NCBI GenBank assembly: GCA_028289725.1
Contig: JANQOH010000460.1
Coordinates: 1 to 16,161 of the forward strand
DNA: 16,161 nt
Source: Alphaproteobacteria bacterium
GTDB lineage: Bacteria > Pseudomonadota > Alphaproteobacteria > UBA7887
Direction: 5' to 3'
Shown: positions 7,640 to 14,854 of the stretch, piece by piece
Layout of the letters: each line of letters opens with the position of its first letter
Numbering within the stretch: position 1 is the stretch's first letter
Notes under the pieces: model-generated
What the model was told of the DNA's origin: nothing
Databases searched by the model: none
What the model saw: the letters and a program-made list of their open reading frames with translations, nothing else
Program-made: the position numbers and the translations under genes

Positions 7640-8335
7640 GTGGCGAATGTGAATAGTGCGGCGACGTTTCCGCCCTTCGATTTTCCGCTGAAACGTCCGG
7701 CGGCTTTGATCGTCATCGACATGCAGCCGGTTTGCGTTTCGCCCGATGTCGGTCTTGCAAAGTCGATGGACAGCGTCGCGCCGGGTTATTCGCGCCATCT
7801 CGTTGACCGGGTCGACACGGTTTTGGTGCCCGCGATCCAGTCATTGGTCGAGGCCTTTCGTGGCGCGCGGCAGCCGGTGTTTTACACCGCTTTTGTCGGG
7901 GAAACTGACGACGGCGAACCGGTCCGGAGCGCCACCATCCGCTATCGCAGCGAACAACGGCGCGCCCAAACGGGGTCGTCGGTGATGTTGTCACCGGACG
8001 ATCCGGCGCTCGGCATTATCTCCGCGCTGTCGCCCGCGCCGGGAGAACCCGTGCTCAAAAAAACATCGATGGACGCGTTCCTGACCACCGACCTCCAGTC
8101 GCGATTGCAAGCCGCCGGCGTTCAATCGGTCGTCGTCTGCGGGGTCTATGGCGACGCCTGTGTTGAATCGACCGCGCGCAGCGCCGCCGAGCTCGGCCAT
8201 CGCGTGTTCGTTGCCGAGGATGCCTGTGCCTCGTGGGAGCCGGCGTTTCTCGAACAAAGCCTGGACATCTTGGCGCGCTACTTCGCCAGGGTGGAGCCCT
8301 CCTCACGCATTATCGACTTGCTCGGCACAGCGTGA
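7640..8335 (+). CDS. Isochorismatase-like cysteine hydrolase
   Basis: The 231-residue protein belongs to the isochorismatase/nicotinamidase superfamily. The Asp-Lys-Cys catalytic triad is visible: Asp27 in LIVIDMQP (23-30), Lys141 in VLKKTSMDAF (138-147) and Cys174 in GVYGDACVESTARSAAELG (168-186), with the usual cis-peptide region just before it. Such enzymes hydrolyse amides, ureas or vinyl ethers (nicotinamide, N-carbamoyl compounds, isochorismate, biuret); the substrate here cannot be read off. The start is GTG (7640) with GGA about nine bases upstream; the first in-frame ATG lies inside the conserved core and is too late. It is 66 bp upstream of the ComA-like gene on the same strand, so a two-gene operon is likely, and divergent from the orphan solute-binding protein. 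Confidence 0.9.
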   Translation: MANVNSAATFPPFDFPLKRPAALIVIDMQPVCVSPDVGLAKSMDSVAPGYSRHLVDRVDTVLVPAIQSLVEAFRGARQPVFYTAFVGETDDGEPVRSATIRYRSEQRRAQTGSSVMLSPDDPALGIISALSPAPGEPVLKKTSMDAFLTTDLQSRLQAAGVQSVVVCGVYGDACVESTARSAAELGHRVFVAEDACASWEPAFLEQSLDILARYFARVEPSSRIIDLLGTA

Positions 8336-8401
8336 AAAGCTGCCGCCGGCCGGGCCAGCAAACCCTCCCTTAGGACCGATTAGCACGGAGGTTGAAGAAC
8401 C

Positions 8402-9220
8402 ATGGCTGCCATCTCGAATGACGAATTGCTGTCGCGCCTCGGCCGCAAGATGGGTGAGCCCAAACCGCGCGCAACCGGCCAAACCTGGATCTCGCTGTTC
8501 GGCGAAGGCCTAACCGATGTCAGCGCCCTACTCGAAGTGGCGGGCCCCTATATCGACCGCGTGAAGATCGCCTATGGTTCGGCAATGCTTGCCAGCCCGG
8601 AGATGTTGCGGGATACCATCGCGCTTTTGAAACAAGCCGACATTGAGCCCTACCCCGGCGGCACTTTGCTGGAAATGGCGCTGCATTACGGGCAATACGA
8701 CGCCTTCATTGACTGGGCGCGGGGTGCCGGGTTCACGGGCCTGGAAATCTGCGACGGCGTCATCGAAATGTCGGACGAGTTGCGGTCCGAGACCATCCGC
8801 CGGGCCGCCGCCGATGGGTTCACGGTGACCAGCGTGGTGCAGGAAGTGATCCGCAAGCCGATCGTCGATGTCGTGCCGATCGAGGAGCGAGTCGCGCGCG
8901 TGGAAAGGGATTTAGAGGCCGGTGCCAAACGGGCGCATATCGTCTTTCAGGCGATCGCGCGCGGCGAAGTCTCAACCGATATGGTGGGCCCGATCAAGGC
9001 ACGCCAGGCGGAGCGATTGGTCGAGGCGATCGGCGCGGAGCACTTGGTCTGGGAGGCCCAAACGCTCGAAGATCAGGTCGCCTTCCTCCGCCTGTTCGGC
9101 AATACGGTCAACTTGGGCCACGTGAAACCGCGCACCGTGGTCCAACTCGAAGCGCAACGGCGCGGCCTCGGTTACGAGAGCTTCTGGTCCGAAGTCTGGC
9201 AGCGCCCCCATTGGGCGTGA
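8402..9220 (+). CDS. Phosphosulfolactate synthase (ComA)-family TIM-barrel protein
   Basis: The 272-residue product aligns in mind with the ComA family, whose archaeal founder adds sulfite to phosphoenolpyruvate to give phosphosulfolactate in coenzyme M synthesis. Landmarks in order are AGPYIDRVKIAYGS (47-60), YPGGTLLEMA (84-93), GLEICDGVIEMS (113-124), TSVVQEVIRKP (143-153) and the C-terminal NLGHVKPRTVVQLEAQRRGLG (237-257). Bacterial and plant members (HSA32-like) are of unknown or different function. At several places where the founder has KFGWGTS and EVGKK-type sequences this protein has KIAYGSA and QEVIRK, so a changed substrate is likely. ATG 8402 follows GGAGG by 10 bases. It lies 66 bp after the isochorismatase-like gene, probably one operon. 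No ComB or ComC partner is present. Confidence 0.82.
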   Translation: MAAISNDELLSRLGRKMGEPKPRATGQTWISLFGEGLTDVSALLEVAGPYIDRVKIAYGSAMLASPEMLRDTIALLKQADIEPYPGGTLLEMALHYGQYDAFIDWARGAGFTGLEICDGVIEMSDELRSETIRRAAADGFTVTSVVQEVIRKPIVDVVPIEERVARVERDLEAGAKRAHIVFQAIARGEVSTDMVGPIKARQAERLVEAIGAEHLVWEAQTLEDQVAFLRLFGNTVNLGHVKPRTVVQLEAQRRGLGYESFWSEVWQRPHWA

Positions 9221-9568
9221 CCGAAGCGAGGCGGCCGAATTAACCGCCAAGAGGCGCGGTCCCACCGCAAATTTAGCCCCAGACTGGTTGTCCCGGCCCC
9301 CGACAAGACGCCCGCATTCAGATCACTTTCGGACATGCCGGGCGCGCGCCCCGATGACGGGGATTAGCCAAAACACGACATTCTTGGATGGGATTGACTT
9401 TGCCGGGATCCGACCCAGGAAACACTTACAGCACATGTGTCGGCGGGATGCCTTAAGCGGTCTTCTGTCATCTGTTAAAGTTCGTCAACATCTCGACGGG
9501 TATCCGCATCCGGCTTGGTAATTCTCCCCGTGATCGATTTTTTGTGACCCGCCGACCAGAGGCATTGT
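9221..9568. other. 348-bp gap without a gene after the ComA-like gene
   Basis: No frame has family-like sequence; the short frame 9288-9521 lacks a ribosome binding site and composition typical of a protein. It contains small GC-rich hairpins: GCGGT-CCC-ACCGC near 9258, a 12-bp perfect palindrome GGGCGCGCGCCC (9340-9351), and an overlapping CCCCG-ATGA-CGGGG hairpin (9349-9362). None is followed by a T-run, so none is called a terminator. From about 9440 onward the composition starts to fall towards the AT-rich block. Confidence 0.5.
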
Positions 9569-10231
9569 GTGTCGAATCCTACGAGTGATTTTATGAACCA
9601 CGACTGTTCTTGGTATCCAAGATGTTGTCTTTCCCATGCCGCAGTTCTGATCACGGTCCTGCTAACTGCGTGCGCTCCGAAAGTAACGGCCGAAACCCAG
9701 CCTCCATTCGTGGCCGAGAATTTCCTCGACGGAACTATCGCGCGGTGGCCCAGTATGATGGGCCCCGGCGTATCAAGTAATAATGTGAAGAGAAAAGCGG
9801 CGAACGATTTGCGCGCATTTAATTATGTAGGTCGAACCGTTAATTTCGTTTTAAATGATTTTTCCGAATTAGGGATAGACTGCAAAGTTCTCCAAGGAGG
9901 AAATATTTGTAAATATTGCTCAACGAAGATGGAAATAATACCGCAGAAGCTTAACGTCGGAAATGATCTATTTATTGGTGCATATTACTGGGAAATAATG
10001 CTGATTCCGGAAACCTACACGACCAGCGACGAAAAGGACATCGTTCATAATATGCAGTTGAGAATGGGAAGCTGGGTCCGGTTTGGCTTGCCGGACGTTT
10101 CACGAAGTTCGGATATTCCGCATGATTATTGGAGCTTGGATAAGCGACGTCAAATTTGCGACAATGCACGAGCTTCCCTATTGAAAAATAAACCACCCCT
10201 TCAATGGCAGGAATGGGAAATGGTTTATTAA
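9569..10231 (+). CDS. Putative lipoprotein of unknown function in an AT-rich block
   Basis: I do not recognise this 220-residue protein. Its N-terminus holds a hydrophobic stretch AAVLITVLLTAC that ends in a good lipobox (LTAC), so it is probably a lipoprotein anchored after signal peptidase II cleavage, with the lipid on Cys35 counted from GTG 9569. The mature part has Cys pairs in DCKVLQGGNICKYCST and is rich in Trp, Tyr, Asn and Lys; no domain is evident. GTG 9569 has an AGAGG site six bases upstream; ATG 9593 is the alternative, giving a more ordinary 26-residue signal peptide. From about 9780 the gene is markedly AT-rich (for example 21 G/C in the 60 bases 9901-9960), with AAT, AAA and TTT codons rare in its neighbours, which suggests recent acquisition. 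Confidence 0.7.
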   Translation: MSNPTSDFMNHDCSWYPRCCLSHAAVLITVLLTACAPKVTAETQPPFVAENFLDGTIARWPSMMGPGVSSNNVKRKAANDLRAFNYVGRTVNFVLNDFSELGIDCKVLQGGNICKYCSTKMEIIPQKLNVGNDLFIGAYYWEIMLIPETYTTSDEKDIVHNMQLRMGSWVRFGLPDVSRSSDIPHDYWSLDKRRQICDNARASLLKNKPPLQWQEWEMVY

Positions 10232-10961
10232 TTCCAGTACACTCTTAAACGATAGTTCGTTTACTAAATAAAAAATATCTGACTACGCAATAAATTTATT
10301 TCAAATATTTTACGAAACAATTAATTCGTTCAATATAATATCTTAGAAATTATGTAATCTGAATTAGCTCACGATCTAGGAGATGAAATACAATAATGGT
10401 GAGCGGGGTAGAAAAGAAATATATGGTCGTAGTGAGGGCCAAGACATTCCCGAGGCCTCATTTTCGTAAGATTGATTCCCACGGCTCGTAGGGACCGGTA
10501 GCCACATTGAATGTCGCAAAGGGGTCATCATTCGCCGTCGGCCACACCCCAAAACCAGGTCCGAAACTGAGGGCAAACCGGACGTAATTGCCGGAAACGT
10601 CTGGTATTCAATCGACTTCGGACGTCGATCAGGGGCTCCCGGCACAGCGAAACCTAGCCAGGAACGCACCTTGGCACAGAAATTACTTGTGCCTGGTCAC
10701 CGAACTTTCTGTCATTCACGACAGGCTAGCATCGTCTTCATTTCGACAAATCGCGAGGGTAATACTCCGATCTTTGAATAATTTCCGTACCGTGTCGTTT
10801 GGCAGAAAGCTGACCGACTTGCCGATCGAGACCGACCGAGTCAACTCGGTTGCTGCGGTGAGGTAGGAAAACCATTTTCAGGTGATTGGACGACCCTGCA
10901 CGCGCACTCAACCTCCCGATAAATCCGAAGGGTAGCATTAGCCCCATCAGAGACCATCGAC
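10232..10961. other. 730-bp gene-poor region, very AT-rich in its first part
   Basis: Bases 10232-10375 are extremely AT-rich (11 G/C in the 60 bases 10261-10320), unlike anything else in the window. A 7-bp stem TAAACGA (10246-10252) / TCGTTTA (10257-10263) with a TAGT loop sits 14 bases after the lipoprotein stop, but A-rich rather than T-rich sequence follows it on the plus strand. From about 10376 the composition returns towards normal. The minus-strand frame 10376-10669 and plus-strand frame 10588-10866 were not accepted as genes; a more protein-like but start-less minus frame lies at 10458-10607 (separate entry). Confidence 0.5.
10458..10607 (-). pseudogene. Possible remnant of a minus-strand coding sequence
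   Basis: Between stops at 10608-10610 and 10458-10460 the minus strand has an open stretch of 49 codons with no start codon at its head. Its translation is rich in aromatic and Gly residues, with segments such as NYVRFALSFGPGFGVW and FATFNVATGPYEPWE, and reads more like a real protein than the longer overlapping frame (10376-10669), which is Ser/Pro/Arg-rich. It may be the C-terminal end of a decayed gene, a conserved intergenic repeat, or chance. I do not recognise a family. Confidence 0.22.
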
Positions 10962-11792
10962 ATGCACGAACCAGACAACGGCCGGCCGCGGGTCCGGATC
11001 CTCCACCAGCTAGGACGCTCCGGCGGAACGCTTATCTCCAAATGCCTCGCGGTCATGGATGACACGGTGCTCTTGAGCGAGGTGCATCCGCATAACAAGG
11101 AGAGGATGAAAACCCCCGGTCCGGAAATCGGGCGGCACTTGCCTTTGGAGCAGGGCTATCGCTGGTTCAATTTAGTTGCAAAGGAAGAAATTGAAGCGTT
11201 CAGAAGACAGGATTGCCCAAGGAATTTTTCGGCGGAGATCGCGCTAATCCATGAGCGGTGTACGACGAGGGGGAAGAAGCTTGTTATCCGAGACTTCAAC
11301 AACCTCGATTTCACCGGCATCAATTTCCACGCAAAGCCACCCTTCCGCTTTTCGACAGTTGAAGCCCTGCGGGGGCACTTTGGCACCTTAAGGTTCTTCA
11401 CGGTGCGCCATCCAGCGGATCAGTGGATCTCATTGTCTAAACTGTTCAAGGCGGATATCACGGCGCGGCTTGATCGATTTCTTCATGGGTTCAGAGTGTT
11501 TTCCGAGCAAGCGGTCGAAATCGGTTTCGTGCGATACGAGGATTTCACCCGCCAGCCGGAAACCGAATTGAAGCGCATTTGCGAGGCGCTGGAACTGCCG
11601 TACGACCCAACATGGCGGGACCGCTGGGCGGACTATAAGAAGATCACCGGCGACACGCGCGCACGCGCCGGGAAGAATGAGATTACGCCGCCCAGGAGAC
11701 ACCCGATTGACCCTGTATTGACGCGCCGGCTCGAGAACAACGCCGACTACAGGGCGTCACTCAACCTGTTGGGCTACCAAAGCGCATACTGA
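10962..11792 (+). CDS. Sulfotransferase-like P-loop protein
   Basis: The 276-residue protein has the two PAPS-binding signatures of the sulfotransferase fold. The 5'-phosphosulfate loop is ILHQLGRSGGTLIS (13-26, core GRSGGT), and the 3'-phosphate motif is FFTVRHPADQWISL (145-158, with Arg149 and Ser157 in the usual positions). The following VRYEDFTRQPETELKRICEAL (190-210) is the standard Y-E-D-x-x-x-x-P helix region of these enzymes. It would transfer sulfate from PAPS to a carbohydrate, peptide or small acceptor; the acceptor is unknown. ATG 10962 is followed at once by the first strand, with only a weak AGAGA upstream. No glycosyltransferase or PAPS-forming genes are adjacent. It stands alone between two gene-poor gaps, and its Lys/Phe-rich composition differs somewhat from its GC-rich neighbours, which fits an accessory gene. 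Confidence 0.82.
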   Translation: MHEPDNGRPRVRILHQLGRSGGTLISKCLAVMDDTVLLSEVHPHNKERMKTPGPEIGRHLPLEQGYRWFNLVAKEEIEAFRRQDCPRNFSAEIALIHERCTTRGKKLVIRDFNNLDFTGINFHAKPPFRFSTVEALRGHFGTLRFFTVRHPADQWISLSKLFKADITARLDRFLHGFRVFSEQAVEIGFVRYEDFTRQPETELKRICEALELPYDPTWRDRWADYKKITGDTRARAGKNEITPPRRHPIDPVLTRRLENNADYRASLNLLGYQSAY

Positions 11793-12000
11793 TAAGCGAC
11801 GCTGCGCCTTTGTCCGCCCCGCGTCAAATTCGGAAGTGCCCAAGAGGCGTACTGAGAGTTCGTTTTAGCGATCTAATCGGTCATCGCGCCTGATCGGTGC
11901 GAATGTTGCGTACAAGCCGATGTCCGGTGGCAGTCCGCCACGACGGATCGGCCTTGTCAGGCGCCACAGTTTCTCCCGGCAAGACAATATGGCGGCGCTT

Positions 12001-12046
12001 GGCGCTCAATTGCGCGGGCAAATGGTAGAACTAAGCGTTGAGCGCC
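12001..12046. repeat. 9-bp perfect inverted repeat between convergent genes
   Basis: GGCGCTCAA (12001-12009) and TTGAGCGCC (12038-12046) are exact reverse complements with 28 bases between. They lie between the convergent sulfotransferase-like gene and the secreted-protein gene. No T-run follows on either strand, so it is at best a weak or rho-assisted end signal. The rest of the 283-bp gap (11793-12075) shows nothing else I can name. Confidence 0.35.
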
Positions 12047-12075
12047 GATGATTAAGCGGCCGCGACTGACCACAC

Positions 12076-12738
12076 TCAGCGTTCGATGCCGATCCCAATG
12101 ACGATGAGGACCGTGTAGTCGCGTTTGTTGCAGCCTTCGACAGGTGGCATGGGTCCGCCTGGCGTGACTGGAAAAGCCGACTGGGGCGCGTTCTCCGGCG
12201 TACAGGAACCATCGCCCGCCGCCGGCGTGTAGCGCGCGGAGCGGCAGCGCAAATGTGTCACGTCATAGAGCGTTGCCTCGTCTTTCAGTTCCCAGGCTTG
12301 ATTGCCGTTCTCGTCTGGCGGATGAACGGTTAGCACGCTCACCACTTCGCGATTCCCCGTGACGACATATTTGCCGGCCGGCAGCGAAAACACCGGAGGC
12401 TCCATGATCACGCCATTTTCCTCGAGCCACCAGTCGGCGCCATCGAAGGTCCATCGCGCGGGCGCAACGCCGCCCCTGGCGACCAGTTTGTCGTAGTTGG
12501 CCAGAAGCACGCCGCGTGGCCCCGGGTCCTTCTCCCACAGTCCCCAAAGCTCCGCTCCGTTGCCGGAGGTCGCATCGGGATCGCCCAGCGCCGCGATATA
12601 TTGGATCGGCACGCGGCGGAACACGGTGTTGTCCTCGGCGAACGCATCGGCACTTTGGCCGATCACGCCGATCGCCACCAATATCCCGATGCCTAAGCGG
12701 GCGCCGCGTTCAAAGAATGTCATGCGCGTGAGTCCCAT
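12076..12738 (-). CDS. Secreted protein of unknown function
   Basis: I do not recognise this 220-residue protein. It begins with a Sec signal peptide: basic MGLTRMTFFERGAR, a hydrophobic core to about residue 28, and an AFA|ED cleavage site after residue 34. The mature part holds a Trp-rich segment ARWTFDGADWWLEENG, a beta-rich middle, three Cys (in LRCRS, GSCTPE and EGCNKRD), a Pro/Gly-rich stretch and a short hydrophobic C-terminal strand YTVLIVIGIGIER. ATG 12738 has GAGG eight bases upstream; ATG 12723 and a longer upstream frame to 12822 have no such support. A TTGACA-type promoter lies about 90 bases upstream. It follows the MFS gene on the same strand with a 170-bp gap. Confidence 0.75.
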   Translation of the reverse strand: MGLTRMTFFERGARLGIGILVAIGVIGQSADAFAEDNTVFRRVPIQYIAALGDPDATSGNGAELWGLWEKDPGPRGVLLANYDKLVARGGVAPARWTFDGADWWLEENGVIMEPPVFSLPAGKYVVTGNREVVSVLTVHPPDENGNQAWELKDEATLYDVTHLRCRSARYTPAAGDGSCTPENAPQSAFPVTPGGPMPPVEGCNKRDYTVLIVIGIGIER

Positions 12739-12807
12739 CTTTCTAACCTCGTAATGTCCCGCCGCTTGCCGGCCTGTCTCGCATTGCGCTCGTTTCTCGT
12801 TCGATCG

Positions 12808-12835
12808 CGGATAAGGGATCACGCGTCTGTGTCAA
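12808..12835 (-). promoter_or_regulatory. Possible promoter for the secreted-protein gene
   Basis: On the minus strand a perfect TTGACA (12835-12830) is followed after 16 bases by TATCCG (12813-12808), which keeps the key first T, A and T of a -10. The implied start near 12801 gives a leader of about 60 bases to the ATG at 12738. The -35 is strong and the -10 poor. Confidence 0.35.
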
Positions 12836-12908
12836 TTCACCGCGCGTCCGATCATTCGAACACTGACCCCATTCGCGCGCACAGGTCAACGTAGCGCCCA
12901 TTTGTTGG

Positions 12909-14135
12909 TCACTCCGCGGCCGCCGGAGCCTCGCGTTGGACGGCGCGGGTCGCGAGCACCGTGCCCGCGGCGATCAGCATGAAAATGGGGGCCAAGACGA
13001 ACAGCAAGCGCGGGTTGCCCGAGTCCATGACCCAACCGAACAGGAGCGGCGTCATGATGCCGCCGACATTGAAACCGGCTGTGACGAACCCGAAAACCTT
13101 GCCAGTCTGGCCATGCGGTGTGACCGCGCGCACAAGCATGTCGCGTGACGGCATGATCATGCCGAACAATAGGCCCGCGACGGCCATCGCGCCGATGACG
13201 CCGAACGCGGGCCAAGTCCCGACACCGACCAGGAAAATGATTCCGGCCGTCGCGACAAAGCCGATCATCGCCACGCGTTCATGGTGTGCCGTGCGATCGG
13301 CAATGATACCGCCGACCAAAATGCCGACCGCGTTGCCGACCAAATAGATAGTCAAGGCGAGTTGCGCCTGGCTCAACGCCATATCGTGCAGGTTCACGAA
13401 GGCGACGACGCCAAAGCCGCTCAAGCCGCCGGCGGAAATCGAAATCAGCACAAAGAAGGCAAAACACATCAGGATCGGTTTGGAGAACAACAGCCGCAGG
13501 CCGACGGCGTCGGGCGCGCGCCGCGTCTCCGCAACGGCGTGGCGCGTCGCGCGCTCGTCGATCAGAGACGCGCGTCCGGCGAGCAACATTAGCAAGACGA
13601 TGGCGCCCATCGCCGCAGCGAGCCAAAGCGCCCAACGCCAATCGCCATACTGCAAAGCGAGCGCCGTCGCCAGCGGCGCCGCCGCGCCACCCGCAAAACC
13701 CGCGAAGGTGTGGAGACTGAAGGCGCGACCCATGCGATCGCTGCTGATCGACGCGGACAGGATCGCGTAGTCGGACGGGTGGTAGACGCTGTTTGCAAGG
13801 CCAGCGAGCCCGGCGAAGCCGATCAAGGCCCAATAGCTCGGCAACATGCCCATACCGGCAAAAGCGAGTGAACCGAGCGCGACGCCCGCAATCAACGGCT
13901 TGGCCGCCCCCAACCGGTCGACCAAGAATCCGGCCGGCGGCTGTGCAACCAGCGACACCGCGTTGAACACCGTGATCGCCAGGCCAAGCGCCGTGTAGCT
14001 GACGTCGAACTCCACCTTGAGCAGCGGCAACAAGGGCGGCAGCACGAAGAAATAGTAGTGGCTCAAGAAATGCGCCGCGCCGACCAAGAAGATGACGCGG
14101 CCATCCCGGCCGGTGATGGAACGCGAATTATCCAC
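12909..14135 (-). CDS. Major facilitator superfamily transporter (fosmidomycin-resistance Fsr-like)
   Basis: The 408-residue inner-membrane protein has about twelve hydrophobic segments in two halves separated by the polar loop RASLIDERATRHAVAETRRA (188-207). MFS motif A appears as GFLVDRLGAAKP (69-80) and its second-half counterpart as GIIADRTAHHERV (276-288). AHFLSHYYFFVLPPL near the start and YHPSDYAIL (118-126) are the marks of the Fsr/YfnC-like group, whose known members export fosmidomycin and other small molecules; here the substrate is unknown. The frame is open to a TTG at 14195, but GTG 14135 after AAGGGAG was chosen because the family sequence begins soon after. The gene precedes the secreted-protein gene on the same strand and is divergent from the pair of small secreted Cys-rich proteins. 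Confidence 0.88.
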   Translation of the reverse strand: MDNSRSITGRDGRVIFLVGAAHFLSHYYFFVLPPLLPLLKVEFDVSYTALGLAITVFNAVSLVAQPPAGFLVDRLGAAKPLIAGVALGSLAFAGMGMLPSYWALIGFAGLAGLANSVYHPSDYAILSASISSDRMGRAFSLHTFAGFAGGAAAPLATALALQYGDWRWALWLAAAMGAIVLLMLLAGRASLIDERATRHAVAETRRAPDAVGLRLLFSKPILMCFAFFVLISISAGGLSGFGVVAFVNLHDMALSQAQLALTIYLVGNAVGILVGGIIADRTAHHERVAMIGFVATAGIIFLVGVGTWPAFGVIGAMAVAGLLFGMIMPSRDMLVRAVTPHGQTGKVFGFVTAGFNVGGIMTPLLFGWVMDSGNPRLLFVLAPIFMLIAAGTVLATRAVQREAPAAAE

Positions 14136-14330
14136 ACGCTCCCTTAGAGCAGCCGATCGGAAATTGAAACGAAAAGATTGCCGTCGGCACACCAAATCGC
14201 GCTTACGCCCTTGCCAGGCCGAAAAGGCTCAAAACCGACAATTTGAGGCACGGATTGAACCTTCTCGCACGCCGGTTCGACTGACTGGGTATCGGGGCCA
14301 ACGGCCCGACAGAACTTAGGAGGCGAGAAT

Positions 14331-14801
14331 ATGCCCAATGTTGCAAACAAGTTGCTCCGGGCCGTGCTGAGTGCGGCCTTTTGCGGACTCATTCTCGCGG
14401 GCGCCGAAGCGTTCGCGGACCCGTCAATCCACACAAAACCGATCACAGTCGCACCCGACACACACCGGCCGATCGCGCCGTCGATCCAGGGTGACCAAGT
14501 CGCCAGATCGCTCTTTCCCTCAATTTCCGGCAGAGAGTCAGGCGCCGAGGACAGCACGCGACGCGATCCACATGACACGGATCCGCTTTGGCAGTTTGAA
14601 AGGCACTTTGCCGCCGGCCTGCCGACCCTCGAGCCCATCATCTGGGATTGCGGTGACGGCATGGTTTGCTGCGCCGACCCGTCACACCCGGAGGCCTGCG
14701 CTCACTTCGCCGCAGCCTGCGAAAAAAACGGATCGAATAGCACCGGCGGCGCCGGCCTGGCCGTCTGCTACACCGACGACGAAATCGACGTCGGCGATTG
14801 A
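14331..14801 (+). CDS. Small secreted Cys-rich protein of unknown function (first of a tandem pair)
   Basis: I do not recognise this 156-residue protein. It has a clear Sec signal peptide (MPNVANKLLRAVLSAAFCG..., cleavage AFA|DP after residue 29). The first half of the mature part is Pro/Ser/Thr/charge-rich and probably unstructured. The last fifty residues carry six Cys at 107, 113, 114, 123, 130 and 146 (pattern C-x5-CC-x8-C-x6-C-x15-C), enough for three disulfides in the periplasm or outside the cell. ATG 14331 is preceded by AGGAGG seven bases upstream, one of the best ribosome binding sites in the window, so high expression is plausible. A small hairpin CGGGGCC-AAC-GGCCCG (about 14294-14309) lies in its leader. 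The second secreted gene follows after 53 bp and the pair ends at a strong terminator. Confidence 0.78.
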   Translation: MPNVANKLLRAVLSAAFCGLILAGAEAFADPSIHTKPITVAPDTHRPIAPSIQGDQVARSLFPSISGRESGAEDSTRRDPHDTDPLWQFERHFAAGLPTLEPIIWDCGDGMVCCADPSHPEACAHFAAACEKNGSNSTGGAGLAVCYTDDEIDVGD

Positions 14802-14854
14802 ACACTCACGAAAGTCCTTCGCGAAAAACAGTTTGAATCAATAGGAGATATCCC

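Noticed and set aside
9340..9362. GC palindrome and hairpin as a terminator for the ComA-like gene
   Set aside because: No T-run follows on either strand, and it lies more than 100 bases past the stop.
9288..9521. 77-codon plus-strand frame
   Set aside because: No ribosome binding site, composition of non-coding translation, overlaps GC-rich palindromes.
10588..10866. 92-codon plus-strand frame
   Set aside because: No ribosome binding site or recognisable sequence, and it overlaps the competing minus-strand stretch.
12739..12822. Longer start for the secreted-protein gene
   Set aside because: The extension would hide the signal peptide behind a polar stretch and cover the predicted promoter start; ATG 12738 has a proper GAGG site.
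13279..13833. 184-codon minus-strand frame inside the MFS gene
   Set aside because: Out-of-frame shadow; Arg-rich translation, whereas the MFS frame is continuous and has all family motifs.
14268..14290. tRNA T-loop-like GGTTCGACT near 14274 (and a reverse copy near 15240)
   Set aside because: No complementary T-stem, acceptor stem or anticodon arm could be built around either.
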